NCBI GenBank assembly: GCA_019119285.1
Contig: DWXJ01000048.1
Coordinates: 1 to 23,039 of the forward strand
Origin: Merdimonas faecigallinarum
GTDB lineage: Bacteria > Bacillota > Clostridia > Lachnospirales > Lachnospiraceae
Length of the DNA: 23,039 nucleotides
Direction of reading: 5' to 3'
The notes beneath the pieces are model-generated. The model was not told where the DNA came from. It saw only the letters and a program-made list of their open reading frames with translations, and made no database searches. This document shows, one piece after another, positions 1 through 8,045 of the stretch. A program made the position numbers and the translations under genes. Numbering within the stretch: position 1 is the first letter of the stretch; every line of letters begins with the position of its first letter.

Positions 1-174
1 AAAGATCCAGTTGATCAGCTCATACTTATCCTTAAAATGATAATAAAACGTATTTCTGCTGATATTACAGTATTCCGTAATATCCTTCACAGATATTTTG
101 GATAATGGCTTTTTTTCCAATAACACTTTTAATGCCTTTCCCAGTGCGTCCTTCGTAATCATGTTATTCGACAT
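1..174 (-). CDS. TetR-type transcriptional regulator, N-terminal part (runs off the left edge)
   Basis: The visible 58 residues form the DNA-binding end of a TetR/DhaS-like regulator: a first helix (TKDALGKALKVLL), then a helix-turn-helix ending in the family signature ISRNTFYYHFKDKYEL at about residues 37-52. The start is the ATG at 172-174, because AAGGAG lies 8 nt upstream. The ligand-binding part is cut off by the window, so the inducer and subfamily cannot be named. It is divergent from the lactate permease gene, with about 360 bp between them, so it may regulate that gene or itself; this is inference from position only. Confidence 0.85.
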   Translation of the reverse strand, partial: MSNNMITKDALGKALKVLLEKKPLSKISVKDITEYCNISRNTFYYHFKDKYELINWIF

Positions 175-321
175 ATACAACTCTCCTTATCTGCCGTAAA
201 AAACAATATCCTTTCTTATTATTTGTTTTCACAAAACCCTTACATTGTCTTACGCTTTTTTCTATTAATCATATTTTAATATGGGTTTTATCTATATTCA
301 ACCAAATCGCCGTTGATTTTT

Positions 322-347
322 TTGTGCAATTTATTTGAACTGCACAA
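322..347. promoter_or_regulatory. Inverted repeat TTGTGCA-N12-TGCACAA, possible operator
   Basis: The two 7-bp arms at 322-328 and 341-347 are exact reverse complements, separated by 12 bp, so their centres lie 19 bp apart. That geometry fits a dimeric helix-turn-helix protein contacting two successive major grooves. It lies in the divergent region next to a TetR-type gene. It is about 100 bp upstream of the proposed permease promoter, so a direct block of that promoter is not obvious. No partner protein is proven. Confidence 0.4.
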
Positions 348-446
348 TTTTCAGAATATTCCGAGTCTTCTTTCTCCCACTTTTGAAATCCATTGATACA
401 TTCCAGATTTGATGACCATAATTCTGACACACTTCCGGATTGACAA

Positions 447-475
447 ATGACTATCTTTTTACACTTTGCTATGAT
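447..475 (+). promoter_or_regulatory. Predicted sigma-A promoter of the lactate permease gene
   Basis: ATGACT at 447-452 and TATGAT at 470-475 are separated by 17 bp. A better-looking TTGACA at 440-445 overlaps this but is 24 bp from the -10, too far for that pair. The start would lie near 482, about 50 nt before the permease ATG. Confidence 0.45.
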
Positions 476-531
476 GCAGACATAAAAAATGCCGGATTAC
501 TTTATGAACTTTCAAAAAGGAGGAGTTTTTC

Positions 532-2253
532 ATGTATGCTCTCATTGCAGCATTTCCCATCTTGCTGACCGTAGTTTTAATGGTCGGATTCAACAGGCCG
601 GCAAAGCAGGCGCTTCCGCTTTCCTGGCTGGTGGCCTGCCTGGTTGCCGGACTGGTATGGCACATGGGTGTTTTAGAGATGACCGCGCAGACGATCGCAG
701 GTTTCCTAAGCGCCTTTGAAACACTGTGTATTATCTTCGGCGCGATTTTGCTGATGAATATCCTGAAACAGTCTGGAGCTATGGCGTCCATCAATCAGAT
801 GTTTTCAAACATTACCAGAGACGCAAGGATCCAGGCGGTCATCATCGGCTATATCTTCGCAGGCTTTATTGAAGGAGTCGCAGGCTTTGGCACTCCGGCT
901 GCGCTGGCGGCCCCGATCCTGATCAGTCTTGGATTCCCGCCTCTTGCGGCGGCAGCAGTCTGCCTGATCTACAACTCCACCCCTGTCTGCCCCGGACCGG
1001 TAGGCGTCCCCACTCTGACTGCCTCCAGTACGGTCGCCTCCGCTGTCACAGGACTTGGCGGAGACCCGGATACTTTCACCATGGAGCTGACAAAATGGAC
1101 CTGTATTCCTCATATGATCGGCGGATTCTTTATTATCTTTATCGGCGTCTGCGTACTTTGTAAAGTATTTGGCCCCAACAAGTCCTTTAAAGACGCCCTC
1201 CCGGCTCTCCCGTTCTGTCTCCTTTCCGGAGCAGTCGTTGCCGTGATCTATATTCCGATGGCCATTTTTGCCGGACCGGAATTAACCTCCATGGTTGCCT
1301 TCATCATTGCACTCTTTGTCCTGATGATCGCTGCCAAAAAAGGAATCCTGATGCCAAAAGAAGAATGGACCTTTGACCGGGTGGAAGAATGGGGCGACAA
1401 GTCCTGGATGGCGACCCGCAAGGTCAGCACTACAAAGGAAAAAGGCATGAGTCCGGTGAAAGCCTGGATGCCTTATATTATCATCGGTATCTTTCTTGTC
1501 ATCTCCAGAATCGCCATCTTTGGCCTGAAGGATATTTTAAACAATGAACCGTTTATCCTTCATGTGGATCACATCCTTGGATTTGAAAACATTAACTGGG
1601 ATTTCAAATTCTTCTGGAATGCCGGGATCCTGCCATTTATTATCGTAGCTTTACTGACCATTTTCTTACATAAGATGACAAAAACAGAGGCAAAGACAGC
1701 GATCTTCGACTCGTTCAACCAGGTGTCCGGCGCTGCCATCGCTCTTCTGTTTGGCGTTGCAATGGTAAATCTCTACCGCTTTACCAGCGATGCCTCTATC
1801 GGCGAAACCGTCCTGTCTGCCGGACAGACGGTAGAAGAATTTACCTACGCAAACAGCAGTATGCTCTATATCATGGCGCATGCGCTGGCCAATATCTTTG
1901 ATAAAGCTTACTTCCTGGTAGCTCCGCTGATCGGAGTACTCGGAGCATTTATGTCCGGTTCCTGTACCGTGTCCAACACGCTGTTTGCATCCCTGCAATT
2001 TGAAACAGCAACTGTCCTTGGCATGTCCCAGGTACTGATCGTTGCTCTTCAGAATATGGGCGGAGCCATCGGTAATCAGATCTGCGTCAACAATATTGTT
2101 GCAGCCTGTGCTACCACAGGCACCAACGGCAACGAAGGAAAACTGATCCGGACCAATATCATTCCGGCCCTGATCTATTGTGCAGTTGTTGCCACTATTG
2201 TAGGCGTTCTGCTCTTTACCGGCGTAAATCCCATGCCGGAACTGCTTCAGTAA
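532..2253 (+). CDS. lctP: L-lactate permease family transporter
   Basis: A 573-residue, very hydrophobic protein of the LctP/LldP family, which moves lactate (and often glycolate) with protons across the cytoplasmic membrane. Its length is close to that of the E. coli LldP protein. The conserved segment GVAGFGTPAA lies at residues 115-124, within a run of membrane helices, and a second conserved block (GAFMSGSCTVSNTLFA) is near residue 480. The start is set by an AAAGGAGGAG site just before the ATG at 532. It is transcribed alone, from a promoter near 447-475, and ends in a strong hairpin at 2261-2325. No lactate dehydrogenase or electron-transfer flavoprotein gene is adjacent, so direction of transport (uptake or release) cannot be decided. 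Confidence 0.9.
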   Translation: MYALIAAFPILLTVVLMVGFNRPAKQALPLSWLVACLVAGLVWHMGVLEMTAQTIAGFLSAFETLCIIFGAILLMNILKQSGAMASINQMFSNITRDARIQAVIIGYIFAGFIEGVAGFGTPAALAAPILISLGFPPLAAAAVCLIYNSTPVCPGPVGVPTLTASSTVASAVTGLGGDPDTFTMELTKWTCIPHMIGGFFIIFIGVCVLCKVFGPNKSFKDALPALPFCLLSGAVVAVIYIPMAIFAGPELTSMVAFIIALFVLMIAAKKGILMPKEEWTFDRVEEWGDKSWMATRKVSTTKEKGMSPVKAWMPYIIIGIFLVISRIAIFGLKDILNNEPFILHVDHILGFENINWDFKFFWNAGILPFIIVALLTIFLHKMTKTEAKTAIFDSFNQVSGAAIALLFGVAMVNLYRFTSDASIGETVLSAGQTVEEFTYANSSMLYIMAHALANIFDKAYFLVAPLIGVLGAFMSGSCTVSNTLFASLQFETATVLGMSQVLIVALQNMGGAIGNQICVNNIVAACATTGTNGNEGKLIRTNIIPALIYCAVVATIVGVLLFTGVNPMPELLQ

Positions 2254-2260
2254 GGTTCAT

Positions 2261-2325
2261 AAAAAAGCTCCCCTGCCGGCGGACAGGCCATCTATACAGC
2301 CTGTCTTCCCGGGAAGGGAGTTTTT
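2261..2325. terminator. Bidirectional rho-independent terminator
   Basis: A long interrupted stem lies between the stop codons of two converging genes. The outer arms AAAAAGCTCCC and GGGAG-TTTTT flank an inner perfect repeat GACAGGC (2282-2288) / GCCTGTC (2298-2304). Poly-A on the left and poly-T on the right let it end transcripts from both the permease (plus) and the biotin ligase (minus). Confidence 0.8.
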
Positions 2326-2338
2326 CTTATGTCCTCTA

Positions 2339-3163
2339 TTACGCCTCTGCGACGGGCCGGATGCTGATTTCTCCAGAAGAAAGTATTTCTTCCCGGCCAT
2401 CCTCATAACGCACCTTCAGGTGGCAGTTTTCATCTACGGCCAGCACATGTGCTCTTCTCTTTTCTGTCGGTGTAATGACAACGATATCTTTCCCCGTCAC
2501 AAAACACCGCGCCTGGTATTTCCCCACATATTTCTTATGGTCTTTTGCACGGTAATAGTGCAGAAAACGGTTCAGAAATCCGGCCGCCAGGTTCTCTCTT
2601 GCCTGTTCCTTATAAGTGTCAAAAATGGCTCCTGCCTTCTGTAACAGTTCTTCCGGGAATCCCGCTTCCGGAGAGAACACATTAAACCCCGCTCCTAAAA
2701 TCACATAAAAAAGGCCGCCATCCTCCCTGTGGCCGCTTCCCTCCGCCAGGATTCCGCAGACCTTTTTCCCTTCTACATAAATATCATTGACCCATTTGAT
2801 CCAGGCCTTTTTTCCTGACACAGATTCTATTGCTTCGCTGGCCGCAACAGCAGCCATCGTGGTGATCCGTCCTGTCAGCTCCGGATCCCATCCCGTCTGC
2901 CGAAGGAGCAGACTGATGTACACACCGGTTCCTGCAGGTGAATAAAAGGTTCGCCCCAGGCGTCCCTTCCCGGCTGTCTGCGCCCCGGCAATGAGCGCCG
3001 TACCATCCGGCGCCCCCTCTTCTGCCAGCTTACGCAGCCGGATATTGGTAGAATCCACCACCGGAAGAACCTGAAGTTGCAAACCTCGAAGCTCCTGATC
3101 AAGAGCCGCCCGGATACCGGCTTCCCTGATATTGTCACTGTAAAAAAACTCTTTCTCGCGCAT
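2339..3163 (-). CDS. birA: Biotin--[acetyl-CoA-carboxylase] ligase, no DNA-binding domain
   Basis: A 274-residue enzyme that activates biotin with ATP and joins it to a lysine of biotin-carrier proteins in the cytoplasm. The ligase signatures are visible: DSTN at 37-40, GKGRLGR at 65-71 (biotinyl-AMP loop), KWVNDIY at 123-129, and a small C-terminal domain. The winged-helix repressor domain found before the catalytic domain in the longer, bifunctional BirA proteins is absent, so this is a ligase-only form. The ATG at 3163 is chosen because AAGGAGG lies 6 nt upstream; the open frame runs on to 3388, but that part only overlaps the end of the MATE gene in another frame. It begins 70 nt after the MATE stop codon and may share its transcript. 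Confidence 0.9.
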   Translation of the reverse strand: MREKEFFYSDNIREAGIRAALDQELRGLQLQVLPVVDSTNIRLRKLAEEGAPDGTALIAGAQTAGKGRLGRTFYSPAGTGVYISLLLRQTGWDPELTGRITTMAAVAASEAIESVSGKKAWIKWVNDIYVEGKKVCGILAEGSGHREDGGLFYVILGAGFNVFSPEAGFPEELLQKAGAIFDTYKEQARENLAAGFLNRFLHYYRAKDHKKYVGKYQARCFVTGKDIVVITPTEKRRAHVLAVDENCHLKVRYEDGREEILSSGEISIRPVAEA

Positions 3164-3233
3164 CTTTGCCTCCTTCCTTATATGATGCGGATCTTCCCCT
3201 TTGATACAGACCCCTTTCTGCCCCGGAACTTCT

Positions 3234-4607
3234 TTACCGGACCAGCATCCCGGCATTCTGAAGCTGCCGGATACACTGTTTCCGCACATAGAAGAAGCAT
3301 ACCGCCTGCATGGCGATGGTAATGAGCCATGACCCCGGATAAGAGATAAACAGGAAATACAGGGATCTGTGATGCGGGAAGAACACATAGACCCAAAGGA
3401 TCCGGGTTCCCACCGTACCGATCACCGACAACACCATCGGCACTGCTGAACGGCCCATCCCACGCAGGGCTCCGGGGAAAAGATCCATAACCCCGCAGAG
3501 GAAATAAGGCACTGTAGTGATAGAGAGGATCTCCAGACCGCACCGGATCACGTCCGGCTCAGCCGTATAGATCCGAAGCACCTGATCCCCGAATACATAG
3601 GCTCCTACGCCCAGAAGCCCCGCCGCGCCTGCGGACAGGATCATACAGTCTAACAGCACCCGGTCCATCCGTTTTTGTTTGCCCACGCTGTAATTCTGGC
3701 TGGTAAAACTCATGCAGGCCTGGGTAACCGCATTGACCGATACATATAAGAATCCCAGGATATTATTGGCCGCGGTATACCCTGCCATGGCGGTAGCGCC
3801 AAAGGAATTGACAGAAGACTGTAAAAGCGCATTGGAAAAATTGATAACCGTACTCTGGATCCCCGCCGGAATCCCTACCTGAAATATACGGATCATGTAT
3901 ATTTTTTTGATTCCCAGTTTCCGGAAAGAAAGCTGGTAACTTCCTTCTGTTTTCTGAAGGCAGCGGATCACCAGGATTGAAGAGATCATCTGGGACGATA
4001 CGGTGCCGATCGCCACTCCGGCTACTCCAAGTGGGATCACGATCACAAGCAGAAGGTCCAGCACCACATTTGCCATGCCGGACACTGCCAGAAACATCAA
4101 GGGCCTCTTGGTGTCCCCTACCGCACGCAGAATGGCAGCACCGTAGTTATACAACATGAAAAACGGCATGCCAAGAAAATAAATCTGCATATATAAAGTA
4201 GCCTGCCCGATCACATCTTCCGGCGTGTCCATCAAAGACAGGGCCGCTCCGGAAGACGCAAATCCTACAAAAGCCATGACCACGCCGCTGATCAGAGCCA
4301 GGGTGATGGCCGTATGTACGGACTCTGACATTTCCTTTTCCTGTCCGGCCGCGTAATACCTGGCCGCCAGCACATTGGCGCCAAGGGAAACGCCGATAAA
4401 TAGATTTGTAAAAATATTGATCAGCGCAGTGGTGGATCCTACAGCCGCCAGCGCCTGGCTTCCGGTAAATCTCCCCACCACAATAATATCCACTGCATTA
4501 AACATCAGCTGCAGGATGCTGGTCAGCATCAGCGGCAGTGAAAATGAGATCAGCTTATCCATAATTGTGCCATTGCACATATCGATTTCGTATTTATTCT
4601 TCTTCAA
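3234..4607 (-). CDS. MATE-family multidrug/cation exporter
   Basis: A 457-residue integral membrane protein with about twelve hydrophobic segments in two similar halves, typical of MATE transporters, which export organic cations or metabolites using a proton or sodium gradient. The N-terminal half carries the family hallmark PLMLTSILQLMFNAVD and the loop GDTKRP, as seen in MepA/NorM-like members. The likely start is TTG at 4607 with GGAGG 9 nt upstream; an in-frame ATG ten codons later is possible. The substrate cannot be inferred. The gene lies upstream of the biotin ligase gene in the same direction and is divergent from the grdE-like gene. Confidence 0.88.
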   Translation of the reverse strand: MKKNKYEIDMCNGTIMDKLISFSLPLMLTSILQLMFNAVDIIVVGRFTGSQALAAVGSTTALINIFTNLFIGVSLGANVLAARYYAAGQEKEMSESVHTAITLALISGVVMAFVGFASSGAALSLMDTPEDVIGQATLYMQIYFLGMPFFMLYNYGAAILRAVGDTKRPLMFLAVSGMANVVLDLLLVIVIPLGVAGVAIGTVSSQMISSILVIRCLQKTEGSYQLSFRKLGIKKIYMIRIFQVGIPAGIQSTVINFSNALLQSSVNSFGATAMAGYTAANNILGFLYVSVNAVTQACMSFTSQNYSVGKQKRMDRVLLDCMILSAGAAGLLGVGAYVFGDQVLRIYTAEPDVIRCGLEILSITTVPYFLCGVMDLFPGALRGMGRSAVPMVLSVIGTVGTRILWVYVFFPHHRSLYFLFISYPGSWLITIAMQAVCFFYVRKQCIRQLQNAGMLVR

Positions 4608-4754
4608 CTTCTGTACCCTCCATTTACCCTGCTTATCTTACTGCTTTCCAGGTCCAGCGTCAAGGATTCCTTCCCCGATCTCATGCAGAAAACATTCGAA
4701 AATTCCCCTGGAAACCCTCTTGTAAACCCTACTTTTATTGATTATCATAATAAA

Positions 4755-4760
4755 TATAAT
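4755..4760 (+). promoter_or_regulatory. Possible -10 element (TATAAT) for the grd module
   Basis: A consensus TATAAT sits 41 bp before the grdE-like start codon in the 194-bp divergent gap. The matching -35 position (4732-4737, CTTTTA) is poor, so the promoter may need an activator. The rest of the gap shows no clear hairpin. An AAAGGAGG ribosome site follows at about 4786-4793. Confidence 0.35.
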
Positions 4761-4801
4761 AGACAGGTTCTATCAATCACTTCACAAAGGAGGAATCATC
4801 C

Positions 4802-6088
4802 ATGAAACTGGAACTTGGCAAAATTTTTATCACTGATGTCCAGTTTGCAGATCATACTTATGTAGAAAATAAAACTCTGTATGTCTGCAAACAGGAAATC
4901 ATCGACCTTGTCCTGGAAGACGACCGGCTCGTTTCTGCGGATGTGGAGCTGGCACGTCCCGGCGAATCTGTCCGCATCGCCCCTGTGAAAGACGTGATCG
5001 AGCCACGGGTCAAGGTCAGCGGAGGCGGCGGAATCTTTCCCGGCGTCATCCATAAGGTAGGCCAGGTGGGCCAGGGCCGCACCCATGCACTAAAAGGCGC
5101 TGTCGTTGTGACTTCCGGACGCATCGTTGGTTTTCAGGAGGGAATCATCGACATGTCCGGCGAAGCCGCAAAATATACTCCCTTTTCCAAAACAAACAAT
5201 GTTTGCGTACTTTTTTACGCCAGGGACGGCATTTCCGCCCATGAACATGAAGCTGCCGGCCGGCTGGCAGGACTGAAAGTCGCCGCCTACATCGGAGAAG
5301 CCGTAAGAGACCTTATTCCTGATGAGATCGAAGTCTATGAGACCAAACCTTATCTGGAACAGGCGGCCCAGTATCCGGATCTTCCAAAAGTGGGCTATAT
5401 CCATATGCTCCAGTCACAGGGTCTGCTCCATGATACTTATTACTACGGCGTAGACGCAAAGAAATTCATTCCTACTTTTATGTATCCCACAGAGATCATG
5501 GACGGCGCCATCGTAAGCGGAAACTGCGTGGCTCCCTGTGATAAGGTAACCACCTATCATCACCTGAATAATCCGGTGATCGAGGATCTGTATCAGCATC
5601 ACGGAAAAGACCTGAATTTTATGGGTGTAATCCTGACCAATGAAAATGTCTTTCTTGCCGATAAGGAACGGGCTTCTGATATGGTTGGCAAGCTGGTGGA
5701 ATTTCTTGGACTTGATGGTGTCATTATTACTGAGGAAGGCTATGGTAATCCGGACACGGATCTGATGATGAACTGCAAAAAAGCCACCCTGGCAGGCGCA
5801 AAGGTTGTGCTGATCACAGATGAATTTCCGGGTAGAGATGGAAAGTCCCAGTCTCTGGCAGATGCGGTTCCCGAGGCGGATACCCTGGTTTCCTGTGGAA
5901 ACGGAAATGTGATCATTCATTTCCCGCCCATGGATCATGTGATCGGAACACTGGATTATGTGGAAACCATGATCGGCGGCTATGAAGGATGCCTGCATCC
6001 TGATGGAAGCATCGACGCAGAGTTGCAGATCATCATCGCATCTACCATTGCCAACGGCTACAATCACCTGGCTGCACGCACATATTAA
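4802..6088 (+). CDS. Glycine/sarcosine/betaine reductase component B proprotein, GrdE-like (pyruvoyl precursor)
   Basis: A 428-residue protein of the Gly_reductase family (GrdE/GrdG/GrdI). These are made as proproteins that self-cleave before a cysteine; the new N-terminal residue becomes a pyruvoyl group that binds the amine of glycine, sarcosine or betaine. The expected site is present as Asn241-Cys242 in SGNCVAPCDK. Both the length and the position match what I remember of characterised GrdE proteins. A glycine-rich patch SGGGGIFPG lies at 73-81. The start has AAAGGAGG upstream. It lies 18 nt before the GrdB-like selenoprotein, and together they make the substrate-specific component B. Which of the three substrates is used cannot be told from this sequence. 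Selenoprotein A (GrdA) and component C (GrdC/GrdD) are not in the window. Confidence 0.88.
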   Translation: MKLELGKIFITDVQFADHTYVENKTLYVCKQEIIDLVLEDDRLVSADVELARPGESVRIAPVKDVIEPRVKVSGGGGIFPGVIHKVGQVGQGRTHALKGAVVVTSGRIVGFQEGIIDMSGEAAKYTPFSKTNNVCVLFYARDGISAHEHEAAGRLAGLKVAAYIGEAVRDLIPDEIEVYETKPYLEQAAQYPDLPKVGYIHMLQSQGLLHDTYYYGVDAKKFIPTFMYPTEIMDGAIVSGNCVAPCDKVTTYHHLNNPVIEDLYQHHGKDLNFMGVILTNENVFLADKERASDMVGKLVEFLGLDGVIITEEGYGNPDTDLMMNCKKATLAGAKVVLITDEFPGRDGKSQSLADAVPEADTLVSCGNGNVIIHFPPMDHVIGTLDYVETMIGGYEGCLHPDGSIDAELQIIIASTIANGYNHLAARTY

Positions 6089-6106
6089 AAGAAGGGGGAT
6101 TTTCTA

Positions 6107-7417
6107 ATGTCTGAAAAACGAATCGCACATTATATCAATAACTTCTTTGCCGGCGCCGGCGGTGAGGAAGCGGCCGGCATGGAACCAGAATTCCACGAGG
6201 GAGCTCTGGGACCCGGAGTGGCTCTTGCCCAGGCATTCGGCGATGATTATAAGATTGTCGGCACGATTGTCTGCGGAGACAACTATTTCGGCGAGCACTC
6301 CGAAGAAGCGGTCGCAAAGATCCTGGCTATGACTAAGCCTCTGGAACCGGATCTCTTTATCGCCGGACCTGCTTTTAACGCCGGACGCTATGGCGTAGCC
6401 TGCGGGACGATCTGCCGCGCTGTGGAAAACGCCCTGCACATCCCGGTCCTGACCGGAATGTATGAAGAAAATCCGGGCGTGGATATGTTCCGCAAAGACC
6501 TGATCATCGTAAAGACAAAGAACTCTGCCGCCGGTATGCGACAGGCCGTTCCCGTCATCAGAGATCTTGGCATAAAACTGGTCAATGGCGAAGAAATTCT
6601 TGGGCCAGAGGAAGAGGGCTATCTGGAACGGGGCATCCGTGTAAACTATTTCCATGAAAAACGGGGCTCCGAACGGGCCATTGAACTTCTGGTCCGCAAA
6701 ATGAAAGGCGAAGAATGCATCACCGAATACCCGATGCCTGTATTTGACCGGGTAGAGCCTGTAGCTCCGGTCGAAAATATGAGCAAGATCAGACTGGCCA
6801 TCGTCACCTCCGGCGGCATCGTCCCTCAGGGGAACCCGGATCACATTGAATCTTCCAGCGCCACAAAATACGGCATTTATAGCATCAAGGGCATGGATCA
6901 TATGGATAAGGCTGATTTTATGACGATCCACGGCGGATATGATCGTGCCTTTGTCACCGAAGATCCGGATCTTGTCGTTCCTCTGGATGTCTTACGGGAA
7001 CTGGAGCAGGAAGGAAAAATCGGAGAACTTGCAGATTACTTTATCACCACAACCGGTACTGGTACTTCCACCGGAAATGCAAAAGCTTTTGCCGTTGATT
7101 TTGTAAAAAAACTGCTGGATGACCACATCGGAGCCGTAATCCTGACCTCCACCTGAGGCACTTGTACTCGTTGCGGTGCAACGATGGTGAAAGAAATTGA
7201 GCGGGCAGGTATCCCTGTGGTACACATTGCCACTGTAGTTCCGATCTCTCTGACTATCGGAGCAAACCGGATCATTCCGGCGGTAGGTATCCCCTATCCT
7301 CTTGGAGATCCGAATCTCTCTGATGAAGCCAGCAAAAAAATTCGAAGAGAGCTGGTAGAACGGGCGCTCCGGGCCCTGACAACTCCGGTCAGTGAGCAGA
7401 CTGTATTTGAGAAATAA
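6107..7417 (+). CDS. GrdB-like selenoprotein, reductase component B (TGA at 7154-7156 read as selenocysteine)
   Basis: The frame runs for 349 codons to a TGA at 7154-7156 and continues in the same frame to TAA at 7415-7417, giving 436 residues, the usual GrdB length. The family stays intact across the TGA: the joined sequence reads TST-U-GTCTRCGATMVKEIE, the known active-site region in GrdB/GrdF/GrdH, where selenocysteine (residue 350) attacks the substrate bound to the pyruvoyl subunit and forms a carboxymethyl-selenoether. Two cysteines follow in a U-x2-C-x2-C spacing. A hairpin suited to SelB-guided decoding begins 11 nt after the TGA. An automatic caller would end the gene at 7156 or start a false second gene at the ATG at 7184. 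It follows the GrdE-like gene by 18 nt and precedes the alkyltransferase gene by 16 nt. The paralogue (glycine, sarcosine or betaine) is undecided. Confidence 0.92.
7154..7184 (+). promoter_or_regulatory. Selenocysteine codon and bacterial SECIS hairpin
   Basis: The TGA at 7154-7156 is followed after 11 nt by a 17-nt hairpin at 7168-7184: arms TCGTTGC and GCAACGA pair perfectly around a GGT loop. The 11-nt spacing and 17-nt minihelix with GGU in the loop are the layout known for the E. coli fdhF element recognised by SelB. The hairpin also encodes the conserved TRCGAT part of the protein, so both RNA and protein constraints act here. Confidence 0.85.
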
Positions 7418-7433
7418 CAAGGAGAAAGCATAC

Positions 7434-7925
7434 ATGCATTACACCAACCGCTACCACTCTCCCTTTGGCACGATTCTTCTTGCCGCTGATGATACCGGCC
7501 TTACCGGCCTGTGGTTTGAAGACCAGAAATATTTTGCCCAGGGACTTGATAAAGAAACAGAAGAAAAAGAGTTCTCAATATTTCAAACGGCTCGCCGCTG
7601 GCTGGATGTTTATTTCTCAGGACAAAAGCCTGACTTCCAGGTTCCTCTTCATTTTCAGGGAACCGCCTTTCAGAAGGAGGTATGGGAGATTCTCTTATCC
7701 ATTCCCTACGGCGGAACCACCACTTACGGAGCCATCGCAAAACAGCTGGCTGCAAAAAGAGGCCTTCCGCATCTGTCCGCCCAGGCAGTGGGCAGTGCGG
7801 TCGGCCACAACAAGATTTCTATTATCGTTCCCTGCCACCGTGTGATTGGGGCAGACGGAAGCCTCACCGGGTATGCCGGCGGCATCTGGAGAAAAGAAAA
7901 ACTGCTGGCGCTGGAACAGGCTTAA
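7434..7925 (+). CDS. ogt: Methylated-DNA--[protein]-cysteine S-methyltransferase (Ogt/Ada-C type)
   Basis: A 163-residue DNA repair protein that removes alkyl groups from O6 of guanine by moving them to its own cysteine. The active-site motif IVPCHRVIG is at residues 131-139 with the acceptor Cys134, preceded by the recognition helix region TTYGAIAKQLA (96-106). The ATG at 7434 has AAGGAG 9 nt upstream; an upstream in-frame ATG at 7392 lies inside the GrdB-like gene and has no better site. Only 16 nt separate it from the GrdB-like stop, so it is probably read on the same transcript. No functional link to amino-acid reduction is known to me. Confidence 0.92.
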   Translation: MHYTNRYHSPFGTILLAADDTGLTGLWFEDQKYFAQGLDKETEEKEFSIFQTARRWLDVYFSGQKPDFQVPLHFQGTAFQKEVWEILLSIPYGGTTTYGAIAKQLAAKRGLPHLSAQAVGSAVGHNKISIIVPCHRVIGADGSLTGYAGGIWRKEKLLALEQA

Positions 7926-7946
7926 TTCCAACGCCAGCCATGTATG

Positions 7947-7979
7947 AATTACAGCAGGCATGTCATGCCTGCTGTAATT
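7947..7979. terminator. Perfect 16-bp-arm hairpin after the alkyltransferase gene
   Basis: AATTACAGCAGGCATG (7947-7962) is the exact reverse complement of CATGCCTGCTGTAATT (7964-7979), with one base between. It follows the stop codon by 21 nt. The downstream side is TTAGATTGTT, not a clean T-run, so it would be an imperfect rho-independent terminator; it could also be a symmetric protein site. Confidence 0.55.
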
Positions 7980-8045
7980 TAGATTGTTACCTCTGAAAAC
8001 GGGGCATTAGAACTACCAGATTCCAAGTAAGCATCAAAACTTTCG

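Larger units (their letters stand above)
175..531. other. AT-rich divergent intergenic region between regulator and permease
   Basis: No convincing gene is seen in these 357 bp. The region holds the upstream signals of both flanking genes: the regulator's Shine-Dalgarno at its left end, an inverted repeat at 322-347, a small 6-bp-arm palindrome at 270-283 (CATATT-TT-AATATG), and the permease promoter near 447-475. The middle is strongly AT-rich. Confidence 0.6.

Noticed and set aside
322..347. The same operator as the repeat at 18216-18241, since both have 7-bp arms and a 12-bp centre
   Set aside because: The arm sequences differ (TTGTGCA against TGTAACA), so only the geometry is shared.
440..475. 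TTGACA at 440-445 as -35 box for the TATGAT at 470-475
   Set aside because: The spacing is 24 bp, too long for a sigma-A promoter; ATGACT at 447 fits at 17 bp.
3164..3388. 75-residue N-terminal extension of the biotin ligase, possibly a DNA-binding domain
   Set aside because: It lies in another frame of the MATE gene's end, has no winged-helix pattern, and a good ribosome site sits before ATG 3163.
5414..6067. 217-residue minus-strand open frame
   Set aside because: Antisense shadow of the grdE-like gene.
6104..6931. 275-residue minus-strand open frame
   Set aside because: Antisense shadow of the grdB-like gene; the composition has no family character and there is no ribosome site.
7154..7156. 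TGA as a true stop (grdB-like gene read as truncated or a pseudogene)
   Set aside because: The downstream frame continues with conserved GrdB sequence, total length is normal, and a SECIS-type hairpin is present; the codon is at the known selenocysteine position.
7184..7417. Separate 77-residue gene starting at ATG 7184
   Set aside because: It is the in-frame C-terminal part of the selenoprotein and has no ribosome site of its own.
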